Shown: positions 1 through 5,465, counted from the stretch's first letter. The stretch is DNA of 5,825 nt from Pseudobdellovibrio sp. (GCA_025449725.1 JANWIU010000096.1:1-5825), one strand, 5' to 3'. Program-made: numbers and translations. Notes: a model not told the origin generated them from the sequence alone.

Positions 1-148
1 CCTTTTTTAACTCAATCAACTGTTCTTCATTAAATCGGATGGGAGAGAACATAACCCTGTGGCCGCTCTTTAAAGTCACTAAGGTTGAACGAAGCGGAAG
101 CTTTGGCCCTGATGATAACTGGCTCTCAAAAAACTGCAGGGAACTCAT
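1..148 (-). CDS. N-terminal fragment of a DUF4336 / metallo-hydrolase-like protein (partial, runs off the left edge)
   Basis: An open frame starts at an ATG whose first base is 148 and continues without a stop to base 1, giving 49 codons. The start is supported by a GAGG Shine-Dalgarno 5 nt upstream. The protein begins MSSLQFFESQL. Residues 20-47 follow a pattern of a short strand, a Lys-Ser-Gly turn, a second strand ending Phe-Ser-Pro-Ile, then a helix starting Asn-Glu-Glu-Gln. That order (strand, Asp/Ser-Gly turn, 'hSPh', then a polar helix) is what I recall from the N-terminus of DUF4336 proteins, which have a metallo-beta-lactamase-like fold. The metal-binding part would lie outside the window, so the family call is inference from a short piece. 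No signal peptide is visible, so the protein is probably cytoplasmic. It is divergent from the tRNA-Ser gene, with 100 bp between them. Confidence 0.6.
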   Translation of the reverse strand, partial: MSSLQFFESQLSSGPKLPLRSTLVTLKSGHRVMFSPIRFNEEQLIELKK

Positions 149-212
149 TTTAACCTCTTGATTCAACTAAAGATTATGCTCTTAAAACTGCACTGCGGCG
201 AGCAAAAACTCA

Positions 213-241
213 TTGAAACAGGACCCCAAATCCAATAGAAC
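213..241 (+). promoter_or_regulatory. Candidate sigma-70 promoter of tRNA-Ser
   Basis: A TTGAAA -35-like hexamer (213-218) is followed after exactly 17 nt by TAGAAC (236-241), which matches 4 of 6 bases of TATAAT. The tRNA 5' end is at 249, so transcription would start almost at the mature end and leave a very short leader. Spacing and position are good; the -10 match is only fair. Confidence 0.45.
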
Positions 242-248
242 TAACAAC

Positions 249-338
249 GGAAAGTTGGTAGAGCGGTTGAATACACCAGTCTTGAAAACTGGCAGCCCTT
301 CGCGGGGCTCGAGGGTTCGAATCCCTCACTTTCCGCCA
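249..338 (+). tRNA. tRNA-Ser(UGA)
   Basis: The full class II cloverleaf can be folded by eye. The acceptor stem GGAAAGT (249-255) pairs with ACTTTCC (328-334), G335 is the discriminator, and CCA is encoded at 336-338. The D arm has the conserved AGCGGTTGAA loop typical of bacterial tRNA-Ser. The anticodon stem CCAGT/ACTGG (276-280/288-292) encloses loop CTTGAAA, giving anticodon TGA at 283-285, which reads UCA and related serine codons. The long variable arm (about 293-310) has an AGCCC/GGGCT-type stem, as expected for serine tRNAs. The T arm GAGGG-TTCGAAT-CCCTC spans 311-327. Total length including CCA is 90 nt. It stands alone, with no second tRNA beside it. Confidence 0.98.
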
Positions 339-341
339 TTA

Positions 342-366
342 AGTACTTAGTTCGCTCCTAAGTATT
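342..366 (+). terminator. Hairpin just after tRNA-Ser, weak terminator or 3' processing signal
   Basis: Bases 342-350 (AGTACTTAG) pair with 358-366 (CTAAGTATT) through nine pairs, one of them G-U, around a 7-nt loop (TTCGCTC). It begins 4 nt after the CCA, where a tRNA transcript would end. It has low GC and only a broken T-run afterwards (CAGTTCTTC), so it is not a strong rho-independent terminator. It may instead help 3' processing of the tRNA precursor. Confidence 0.35.
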
Positions 367-623
367 CAGTTCTTCAGTAAATAAATATTTTTTAAAATAT
401 CGAAAATTCGACTGTGGTCATCAGCAACGGATCTAATCCAAAGCGTTGAGTGAGTATCTTCTAAATATCAAATTAAGACACTGTACAGGAGGTAATCAAC
501 TCACTAAAGGGTAGCCAAAAATATTTAAATTTTTTCCCGAAAATTAATAGTTATCTTAGGAGTTTCCAAAGCTTACAAGCGAAGGCCTCGCGGTTAGATT
601 TTTGCAGCGTATCTAGAAGATTC

Positions 624-630
624 AAAGGGG
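624..630 (+). promoter_or_regulatory. Ribosome binding site that bears on start choice of the lipoprotein gene
   Basis: AAAGGGG ends only 2 nt before the ATG at 633 but 5 nt before the next codon, an in-frame GTG at 636. Spacing therefore favours GTG 636 as the true initiator, while ATG is the stronger codon. The choice changes the protein by one residue and does not affect the signal peptide. Confidence 0.5.
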
Positions 631-632
631 CA

Positions 633-1535
633 ATGGTGGGGGAAAAAATAAAAATCAAGGTTGTCCTTGTGGCGACCTTAATGCTTTCGTTAATCTGTTT
701 TTTCCAAAACTGTTCGGAAGTTCATTTGTTAGACCCACAAACTTCGGAAAGTGTAACTCCACCTGAAGCTTCATCCGAGCCATCACCAGAAACTTCACCG
801 GCGCCCACGCCTTCGCCTTCCGACCCAACTCCCGAAGCCCCCGTTTCAGATATCTCATACAACACTACCAAATCAGAAAATCCTCCGGGCGGCCAAGATC
901 CCACGCAATACAACAACTGGTACAGCGATTTTATTTATGGCCAACCCTCTACTCCTATTAATTGCCAAGCGCCTGATATGGAAGCGGCTACGGCCTTAAA
1001 AACCTGGCCCTACGTGATTGTTACAGGAATACATGGCAATGCCAGTAATTGGACCGGGCAAGGAGCTGGCCAGCCATCAACTTTATTCACTCTTGCAACT
1101 ACTTCAAACTGGGATTTGCGTTTTATGCCTATTTATGGATTCAGCTCTTTTAGATTTAAAGTTGATGAGGTTGCATTTAAAGCCACTTCTCAGATTTTTC
1201 AAGGTGGTGGGGCAGGATTTATTTATTGGGATGCGGATTCCAATAGTTATTTGAATATGGGAATGGCGGCCAGTATTTCTCGAAATCCATGTGACTTGAG
1301 AGAATCAGGTCAAAATCAAACTATCTTTACCAGTGACTACTGCTCTCTAGGAAATAGCTTTAATCCGACAACCGCACAAAGCTTTAATAGCCAGATAAAT
1401 TTTGTGACTTCACCTTCCTCTCTGGCAGGTTGCCATATCACTTCCGGTGGTTACTATTATTTAAATATTTTGAAAATGAATGGGAACGGAACAAACGACT
1501 CCCTGGTTCTTCATTTAAGAGGCTTTAGTAACTGA
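633..1535 (+). CDS. Secreted lipoprotein of unknown function with Pro/Ser/Thr-rich linker
   Basis: This is a 300-residue protein ending in a TGA-TAG double stop. A basic N-terminus (Lys5, Lys7, Lys9) precedes a hydrophobic stretch (about 10-24) that ends Phe-Phe-Gln-Asn-Cys27-Ser. This looks like a type II signal peptide with a non-canonical lipobox, so the protein is probably anchored in the envelope through Cys27. Residues 34-75 are a Pro/Ser/Thr/Glu linker with Pro at almost every second or third position. The remainder (about 90-300) is a beta-rich globular domain with Cys111, Cys220, Cys237 and Cys267, an even number compatible with two disulfides in the periplasm or outside. The C-terminal part contains an Ala-Ser-Ile-Ser...Pro-Cys segment and a Gly-Cys-His...Gly-Gly-Tyr-Tyr-Tyr-Leu-Asn-Ile segment. 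I have seen similar 'C-h-h-x-x-G-x-x-Y-Y-L-N-h' endings in uncharacterised secreted bacterial proteins, but I know no function. It is transcribed convergently with the sigma/VWA operon. The start is ATG 633 or GTG 636. No enzyme motif is visible. Confidence 0.85.
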   Translation: MVGEKIKIKVVLVATLMLSLICFFQNCSEVHLLDPQTSESVTPPEASSEPSPETSPAPTPSPSDPTPEAPVSDISYNTTKSENPPGGQDPTQYNNWYSDFIYGQPSTPINCQAPDMEAATALKTWPYVIVTGIHGNASNWTGQGAGQPSTLFTLATTSNWDLRFMPIYGFSSFRFKVDEVAFKATSQIFQGGGAGFIYWDADSNSYLNMGMAASISRNPCDLRESGQNQTIFTSDYCSLGNSFNPTTAQSFNSQINFVTSPSSLAGCHITSGGYYYLNILKMNGNGTNDSLVLHLRGFSN

Positions 1536-1541
1536 TAGAAT

Positions 1542-1566
1542 AAAAAACCCGGGATTTCTCCCGGGT
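1542..1566 (-). terminator. Rho-independent terminator of the sigma / anti-sigma / VWA operon
   Basis: Bases 1547-1554 (ACCCGGGA) pair perfectly with 1559-1566 (TCCCGGGT) around a TTTC tetraloop. The A-run at 1542-1547 on the plus strand becomes a U-tract directly after the hairpin when read on the minus strand. It lies 27 bp beyond the VWA stop codon. On the plus strand the first T-run (1575-1579) is 8 nt past the stem, so termination of the convergent lipoprotein transcript here would be weaker. Confidence 0.9.
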
Positions 1567-1593
1567 GTGCGATGCTTTTTGGAGTTTGGTGGG

Positions 1594-3495
1594 CTATTCC
1601 GAAAAACTCGCCTGTCTATTTAATTTTATTCCATCAAGCTGATTAACAAGATCGATAAATTCTTTTCTGTATCCATTTTTATCTTCGCCCAGAGCTTTCT
1701 TAGCAACTGAAGTTACAGTGCCGTAGTTGCCATCTTTTACGAATTCAGATTCTCTTAATAACATTCCGAACATTGCAACCGCTGAAGCGAATCTGAAGCT
1801 TTCAGAACTGTCTTCAAAATTCTTACTTAAGTTCTTTAAAGGAAATTCCTGTTTTTCGCTGACATCACCATCCGGTTTTTTGTAACGGATTTTTAGAGTT
1901 AACAGTTCGTCCGATTCTGCACTGGCTTCTGATTTTGCCACTGAAGTCGCTTTTACTTTTTGGTACTTCAAAGTGTCTTCCGATTTATCCATCTCAACAC
2001 CTTTAGGAATAATTTCGTAAAGTGCTGTTACTGTGTGTCCTGCACCGATATCTCCGGCATCCTTTGCATCATTATTAAAATCTTCATTTTTTAGTAATCT
2101 GTTTTCGTAACCGATTAAACGGTAAGCCTGCACCAGTCTCGGATTAAACTCTACTTGGATTTTTACATCTTTTGCGATCGTCACAAGAGTACCGCTCATC
2201 TGTTCAACTAAAACTTTCTTGGCTTCATTTTGGTTGTCGATATAAGCGTAGTTGCCATTGCCTTTATTACTTAAGGTTTCCATCATTCCATCTTTGGAGT
2301 TACCCATTCCAAAACCTAAGATCGTTAAATAAATATTCTTTTTTGCGTTTTGTTCAACTAATTCAGTTAATGACCCTCTGTCAGTTACACCAACATTAAA
2401 ATCACCGTCAGTAGCCAGTAACACTCTGTTGACGCCACCTTTGATAAAATTTTCTTTGGCTGTTTCGTAGGCCAATTGGATTCCCTGACCCCCGTTGGTG
2501 GAGCCGCCGGCTTCTAGCTGATCAATTGCTGTCATAATTTTTGTTTTTTTGTCGCCAGTTGTCGGAGGCAGCACCAAGCCGGCAGCTCCTGCATAAACTA
2601 CAAGTGAAATACTGTCGTTTTCTCCAAGTTGCTCTACAAGCATTCTTAAAGAAGATTTAACCAATGGAAGCTTCTGAGGGGATTGCATAGACCCCGAAAC
2701 GTCGACCAAGAATACTAAGTTACTTGCCGGACGCTTTTCAGTTTTCATTTCTTTACCTTTGATGCCGACACGAACAACTTTGTGTTTTTTATTCCAAAGT
2801 GCTGAAGCATATTCTAAGTTTACTGCAAATGCGCCCTTGTCAGGCTGTTCGTATTTGTAGTCAAAATAATTGATAAGTTCTTCGATGCGGACTGCATCCG
2901 CTTGAGGGCGCGCGCCTTGTGTAATCATGCGACGCACGTTTGAGTACGAAGCTGTGTCAACATCGATTGAAAAGGTTGAAACAGGTTTTTCGGAACACTG
3001 AAAAAATTTGTTTTCATTAATTGTATCGTAGCTTTCAGTAGAAAGTTCATAAGCTTGGCCGCCGTAGTAGACTGAACTGGAAGGCATCATTTTGACGGCT
3101 GCGCCGGCACCACGGCCCATTTCTGAAATGGCTACTCCGGTCGCGTACGAATTCATTAATTTGGATTTTCTAAGTGCCGGCATTGCTTCCATCTGACGGT
3201 AACTTTGGTCGGAAACTTCTTGTGCCGGTTTCGCATATTTCTCTGTCTTTTCTTTTGTTAAAGCATATGTCGAATAAAGGCTGTTGGCCGAATCTTCGGC
3301 TTTCGCCGGCGGTTCTGGCTTAAGCTGTTTCACAATTGGCTCTGGCTGCGGCGGAATTACAATTTCTTGAACCGGAGGATTTGGTTCAGGAGGGTTGGGA
3401 TTCGGGCTTACTTTCGAAAACACACAGCCAGATAGTTGGATAGCTAACACCAGGCTCAATGACATCTTCGTAACTTTTGAATTTAAAATTTTCAA
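1594..3495 (-). CDS. YfbK-family von Willebrand factor type A (VWA) domain lipoprotein
   Basis: This 633-residue protein is somewhat longer than E. coli YfbK. It has a lipoprotein signal with lipobox Leu21-Ser-Gly-Cys24; the residue after Cys is Val, so by the enterobacterial rule it would be sorted to the outer membrane. A Pro-rich linker spans about 31-65, and a Met/Ala/Gly-rich unstructured part runs to about 150. Residues 155-250 match the domain that precedes VWA in YfbK proteins (Phe-Ser-Ile-Asp-Val-Asp-Thr-Ala-Ser-Tyr-Ser-Asn, then Arg-Ile-Glu-Glu-Leu-Ile-Asn-Tyr-Phe). The VWA domain covers about 258-430 with a complete MIDAS site: Asp265-x-Ser267-x-Ser269, Thr333, and Asp363 in Ala-Thr-Asp-Gly-Asp. 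Residues about 440-625 match the YfbK C-terminal domain (DUF3520). A role in metal-dependent protein or ligand binding in the envelope follows from the family; the partner is unknown. The start codon is TTG (3495-3493), supported by AAGGAG at 6 nt and by an upstream in-frame TGA with no other start between. It is the third gene of the operon, 68 bp after the anti-sigma-like gene. Confidence 0.93.
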   Translation of the reverse strand: MKILNSKVTKMSLSLVLAIQLSGCVFSKVSPNPNPPEPNPPVQEIVIPPQPEPIVKQLKPEPPAKAEDSANSLYSTYALTKEKTEKYAKPAQEVSDQSYRQMEAMPALRKSKLMNSYATGVAISEMGRGAGAAVKMMPSSSVYYGGQAYELSTESYDTINENKFFQCSEKPVSTFSIDVDTASYSNVRRMITQGARPQADAVRIEELINYFDYKYEQPDKGAFAVNLEYASALWNKKHKVVRVGIKGKEMKTEKRPASNLVFLVDVSGSMQSPQKLPLVKSSLRMLVEQLGENDSISLVVYAGAAGLVLPPTTGDKKTKIMTAIDQLEAGGSTNGGQGIQLAYETAKENFIKGGVNRVLLATDGDFNVGVTDRGSLTELVEQNAKKNIYLTILGFGMGNSKDGMMETLSNKGNGNYAYIDNQNEAKKVLVEQMSGTLVTIAKDVKIQVEFNPRLVQAYRLIGYENRLLKNEDFNNDAKDAGDIGAGHTVTALYEIIPKGVEMDKSEDTLKYQKVKATSVAKSEASAESDELLTLKIRYKKPDGDVSEKQEFPLKNLSKNFEDSSESFRFASAVAMFGMLLRESEFVKDGNYGTVTSVAKKALGEDKNGYRKEFIDLVNQLDGIKLNRQASFSE

Positions 3496-3499
3496 TTTA

Positions 3500-3526
3500 A
3501 TCTCCTTGTTTGTCGTTCAAGGAGAT
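3500..3526 (-). promoter_or_regulatory. Perfect 9-bp inverted repeat that sequesters the VWA gene's Shine-Dalgarno
   Basis: On the plus strand ATCTCCTTG (3500-3508) and CAAGGAGAT (3518-3526) are exact reverse complements separated by 9 nt. In the minus-strand mRNA the 5' arm is AUCUCCUUG and the 3' arm is CAAGGAGAU. The 3' arm contains the whole AAGGAG ribosome binding site (3507-3502) of the TTG-started VWA gene. The arm ends 4 nt before the start codon. The 5' arm thus resembles the anti-Shine-Dalgarno of 16S rRNA. No U-tract follows directly, so it is not an intrinsic terminator. Translational control is inference; a protein-binding dyad is the alternative. Confidence 0.65.
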
Positions 3527-3535
3527 GACGTTTGA

Positions 3536-3569
3536 GAAAACTATTTATTAATGAAATTGAAAACTATTT
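3536..3569. repeat. 11-bp direct repeat flanking the anti-sigma gene's stop codon
   Basis: GAAAACTATTT occurs at 3536-3546 and again at 3559-3569, 23 bp apart in the same orientation. The second copy contains the stop codon of the anti-sigma-like gene (3566-3564); the first lies just upstream of the SD-sequestering hairpin. The repeat is AT-rich, so chance or a small past duplication is possible. Confidence 0.5.
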
Positions 3570-4754
3570 TGATCTCAAAATGAGACGGTAATTAAAGGCG
3601 CCAGTAAGCTGATTCAGGCGGTCGTCGTTTTTAAATAGCGAGGGAATTTTTCTGCTCACGCAATATAATTCAGTTTCAAACTTTTGTTCGCCCTGAAGGA
3701 CGGTTGCCTGTGCAGTATAATTGGAAACTTTGCCGTGATCTGTATTCCAGCTCATTTCGAGTTCTAAATTGTACTGAACATACCGGCTTAACGAGTTTTC
3801 AAAACAAGAATGTAAAGGTTGCAAAATAGTGTTGGCGACTACATCGTTATCAAAGGTCTCTTTCAAATTGCGTAATGAAAATGAAAATTTATCAGTTTCA
3901 ATTTTAACAGAATTGATTGGCGCTGGTGCTGCAGCCATTTTGGAGGCAGCTTTAACACCTGCCATAGCTGCTCCGGCCCCGAAACTGGCTTCTGACTCTC
4001 GCTTAGCGGCGTAGGATTTACCTAATGAAGAACCCATTGCCATACTGCCTGCGGCCCCACCTTGGGCTCTACTGCCAAATCTTTTAGGAGAAAGCGCGAT
4101 GTTATTTTTAGCAACAGCTTTGGGCGCTGCCTCATCTGACACGAAAGCACTTTCTGCTACTTCTTTGGCTACTAATTCCTGAGGTTCTTTTGTAATAGAA
4201 TCGTTTGACGTTTCAGCCGTCAGAGTCTCTGTAGATTCAGACGGTACCGCAGACGCTGCATCAGTTGCTGCAGCAGGAGTTACGGCAACAGGAGCCGCAA
4301 CAGCAACTTCAGACGGTTTCGCTTCTTCTTGAGCTTTTGCTGGAGCCATTTTCATTTTAACTGCAGGGGTATCATCAATTGCCGGAATAGTTGAAACATT
4401 CGATCCCAGCAATGAATCTTGCTTTGCTGACGAATGCAAATCCGCTTCATTTTTTACGTAAACAACGACAGCTAAGCTGGCAACCGCTAAACCGCTGGCT
4501 AACTTGTTATATTTTTTCCAAAAAGTTGAGCCTTCTGTTTGGGAGAATATTTTTTCACGTTGTACCGGGCTTAACCTAACCGTTTCAGAGACTTTGAGTT
4601 TTTTAAATTGCAAAACATTAGCTTGCAGCCGGCTGACTTCAGCCTGCAGCTCTGGATCATTTTTAATTTGTTCTTCAATTTGCTTCATTTCTGCGACGGA
4701 AAGTTCCTTCAGAATGTAAGCGGTTAGTTTCGGGTCATTTTTACTAATTTTCAT
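3564..4754 (-). CDS. Putative transmembrane anti-sigma factor with Ala-rich linker and AgmX/PglI-like C-terminal domain
   Basis: This is a 396-residue protein. Residues 7-45 (Asp-Pro-Lys-Leu-Thr-Ala-Tyr-Ile-Leu-Lys-Glu-Leu, then a Glu-rich helix and Asn-Asp-Pro-Glu-Leu) match the short helical N-terminal domain of zinc-less anti-sigma factors and of many VWA/YfbK proteins. The HxxxCxxC zinc motif of classical ZAS domains is absent. A single membrane segment lies at about 85-100, followed by a long, low-complexity Ala/Ser/Pro/Thr/Glu region (about 105-285) that could span the periplasm. The C-terminal part (about 285-396) has the order Cys317, Leu-Glu-Leu-Glu-Met strand, Gly-Lys-Val turn, a further strand, then Cys365 followed by a Phe. 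This order resembles AgmX/PglI or TonB-like C-terminal domains; that resemblance is tentative. The two Cys could form a disulfide. The start ATG overlaps the sigma gene's TGA (ATGA) and has AGGAGG (4764-4759) 4 nt upstream, implying translational coupling and near-equal expression with the sigma factor. Binding to that sigma factor is inferred from gene order and the N-terminal domain. Confidence 0.82.
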   Translation of the reverse strand: MKISKNDPKLTAYILKELSVAEMKQIEEQIKNDPELQAEVSRLQANVLQFKKLKVSETVRLSPVQREKIFSQTEGSTFWKKYNKLASGLAVASLAVVVYVKNEADLHSSAKQDSLLGSNVSTIPAIDDTPAVKMKMAPAKAQEEAKPSEVAVAAPVAVTPAAATDAASAVPSESTETLTAETSNDSITKEPQELVAKEVAESAFVSDEAAPKAVAKNNIALSPKRFGSRAQGGAAGSMAMGSSLGKSYAAKRESEASFGAGAAMAGVKAASKMAAAPAPINSVKIETDKFSFSLRNLKETFDNDVVANTILQPLHSCFENSLSRYVQYNLELEMSWNTDHGKVSNYTAQATVLQGEQKFETELYCVSRKIPSLFKNDDRLNQLTGAFNYRLILRSK

Positions 4755-5290
4755 AGAGCCTCCTTTTTGGCTCTGGCAGCTGACTTTAGCTTGCTGACCA
4801 CATTATGAATGAGCACGCCAACATGGCTTTTGGAAAGTCCGGTGATATCGCTGATTTGTTGGTAACTAAGGTCTTGCTCAAATTTCATATGAATAATTTC
4901 ACGCTGCTGAGGGGAAAGGTTGTTTATTAATTGTTTCAAAGTGGACTCTTCATCATGTTGATCCATCAGTTGTTCTGCGTTTAATGCAGCATCCGGAATA
5001 TCTAGTTCAATTTCATCCGCACTGATATTTTTGCGGTCTTTCTTGCGTAAAACATCATAGGCGCGATTACGACAAGTAGTAAAAAGCCAGGGAACCTCAT
5101 GACCGGAAATCTTTTCTTGATCTTCTTGCCACAATTTTAAAAAACTTTCTTGAACAATGTCTTTAGACAGTTCCATGTCCCGGGTCAGATTGTTTACGTA
5201 GCGAATTAATGAAGACTCATTTTGCACAAGACAATTGCGCAACCAATTGGGGTCATTGCCCGATTTTTTAAAGCCGAAGAATCGTGTCAT
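4751..5290 (-). CDS. ECF-type RNA polymerase sigma-70 factor
   Basis: This 179-residue protein has the two-domain layout and length of extracytoplasmic-function sigma factors. Region 2 spans about 26-88, including Ser42-Lys-Asp-Ile-Val-Gln-Glu-Ser-Phe-Leu-Lys-Leu-Trp (core binding and -10 recognition) and Val-Pro-Trp-Leu-Phe followed by Arg-Asn-Arg-Ala-Tyr-Asp-Val-Leu-Arg. An acidic linker (about 92-118) follows. Region 4 lies at about 122-170, with Leu-Ser-Pro-Gln-Gln-Arg-Glu and a helix-turn-helix at about 141-166 (Ser-Tyr-Gln-Gln-Ile-Ser-Asp...Ser-Lys-Ser-His-Val). It would direct RNA polymerase to a specific set of promoters and be held inactive by the product of the next gene. The ATG at 5290 is the only normal start after an in-frame upstream TAA. 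The AGGA directly against it is too close to be a good ribosome site, so translation may be weak. It is the first gene of the operon. Confidence 0.95.
   Translation of the reverse strand: MTRFFGFKKSGNDPNWLRNCLVQNESSLIRYVNNLTRDMELSKDIVQESFLKLWQEDQEKISGHEVPWLFTTCRNRAYDVLRKKDRKNISADEIELDIPDAALNAEQLMDQHDEESTLKQLINNLSPQQREIIHMKFEQDLSYQQISDITGLSKSHVGVLIHNVVSKLKSAARAKKEAL
4759..4764 (-). promoter_or_regulatory. Strong ribosome binding site of the anti-sigma gene, inside the sigma gene
   Basis: AGGAGG on the minus strand lies 4 nt before the ATG at 4754, within the last codons of the sigma gene (Lys-Glu-Ala-Leu-stop). Together with the ATGA overlap it implies re-initiation or direct entry at the second gene. 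This site is clearly stronger than that of the sigma gene, which would favour excess anti-sigma over sigma. Confidence 0.8.
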
Positions 5291-5409
5291 TCCTGAATAC
5301 TCTACGTGAAACCCCTTTTGAGTTTAAGTAAAAATCTCTAGGTCCTATTGGGGTAACGGGTAGCGCGCTTATTTATTAATGAATTTTGTAAGTTATTGAT
5401 AGTTAAGAT
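5291..5409 (-). promoter_or_regulatory. Leader and presumed promoter region of the sigma operon
   Basis: This 119-bp stretch lies between the upstream gene's terminator and the sigma gene start. It has an AT-rich part (about 5371-5409) where a promoter could sit, and an 8-bp palindrome AGCGCGCT at 5362-5369. I could not find a -35/-10 pair for the housekeeping sigma factor, nor an AAC...CGT-type ECF promoter, with spacing good enough to call. That a promoter exists here is inferred from the terminator before it. Confidence 0.4.
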
Positions 5410-5437
5410 AAAAAAGCCCCGGACTTTCACCCAGGGC
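5410..5437 (-). terminator. Rho-independent terminator of the gene upstream of the sigma operon
   Basis: On the minus strand GCCCTGG (5437-5431) pairs with CCGGGGC (5422-5416), seven pairs with one G-U, around an 8-nt loop. A run of six Us (5415-5410) follows. It lies 28 bp after the stop of the gene ending at 5466. An outer inverted repeat, GTTAAG (5402-5407) and CTTAAC (5440-5445), encloses the whole element including the U-tract. Confidence 0.88.
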
Positions 5438-5465
5438 AGCTTAACGTAGACCTAAAATACGAAAA

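Larger units (their letters stand above)
339..632 (+). other. Intergenic stretch between tRNA-Ser and the lipoprotein gene
   Basis: No convincing gene is seen on either strand in these 294 bases. After the tRNA hairpin there are two overlapping AT-rich dyads: ATATTTT/AAAATAT at 385-400, and TCGAA/TTCGA at 400-411. A perfect AGGAGGT Shine-Dalgarno-like heptamer lies at 487-493, and an AGGAG at 558-562; neither is followed at a usable distance by ATG, GTG or TTG. The frame of the downstream lipoprotein gene is open back to codon 477-479 but contains no normal start codon before 633. A small GCGA/TCGC hairpin (579-591) lies in the presumed 5' leader. I see no clear -35/-10 pair for the downstream gene. 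Confidence 0.5.

Noticed and set aside
385..411. AT-rich dyads after the tRNA as a regulatory element or origin-like site
   Set aside because: Short, low-complexity palindromes are expected in AT-rich spacer; no repeats or box motifs accompany them.
249..632. Integration (att) site at the tRNA-Ser 3' end
   Set aside because: I looked for a second copy of the tRNA 3' end downstream and found none; there is no integrase or phage-like gene in the window.
655..916. Two open frames on the minus strand inside the lipoprotein gene
   Set aside because: They lie opposite the Pro/Ser/Thr-rich linker, where biased codons keep the other strand open; no family resemblance.
1018..1254. Second plus-strand open frame inside the lipoprotein gene
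   Set aside because: It is fully inside the 633-1535 gene in another frame and its translation looks like a random shadow.
2172..2399. Plus-strand open frame opposite the VWA gene
   Set aside because: It lies opposite the MIDAS-containing, clearly coding VWA domain; the translation is rich in Ser, Leu, Arg and His with no domain.
3500..3526. Intrinsic terminator between the anti-sigma and VWA genes
   Set aside because: No U-tract directly follows the hairpin on the minus strand; position over the ribosome site fits translational control better.
3829..4719. Three plus-strand open frames opposite the anti-sigma-like gene
   Set aside because: They are antisense shadows of the Ala-rich linker and N-terminal domain.
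4620..4754. Zinc-binding anti-sigma (ZAS) motif in the N-terminus of the membrane protein
   Set aside because: No Cys or His is present in residues 1-80, so the HxxxCxxC motif is absent; the zinc-less type is called instead.
5362..5369. AGCGCGCT palindrome as an operator for the sigma operon
   Set aside because: An 8-bp palindrome alone is too short to call, with no second copy and no mapped promoter beside it.
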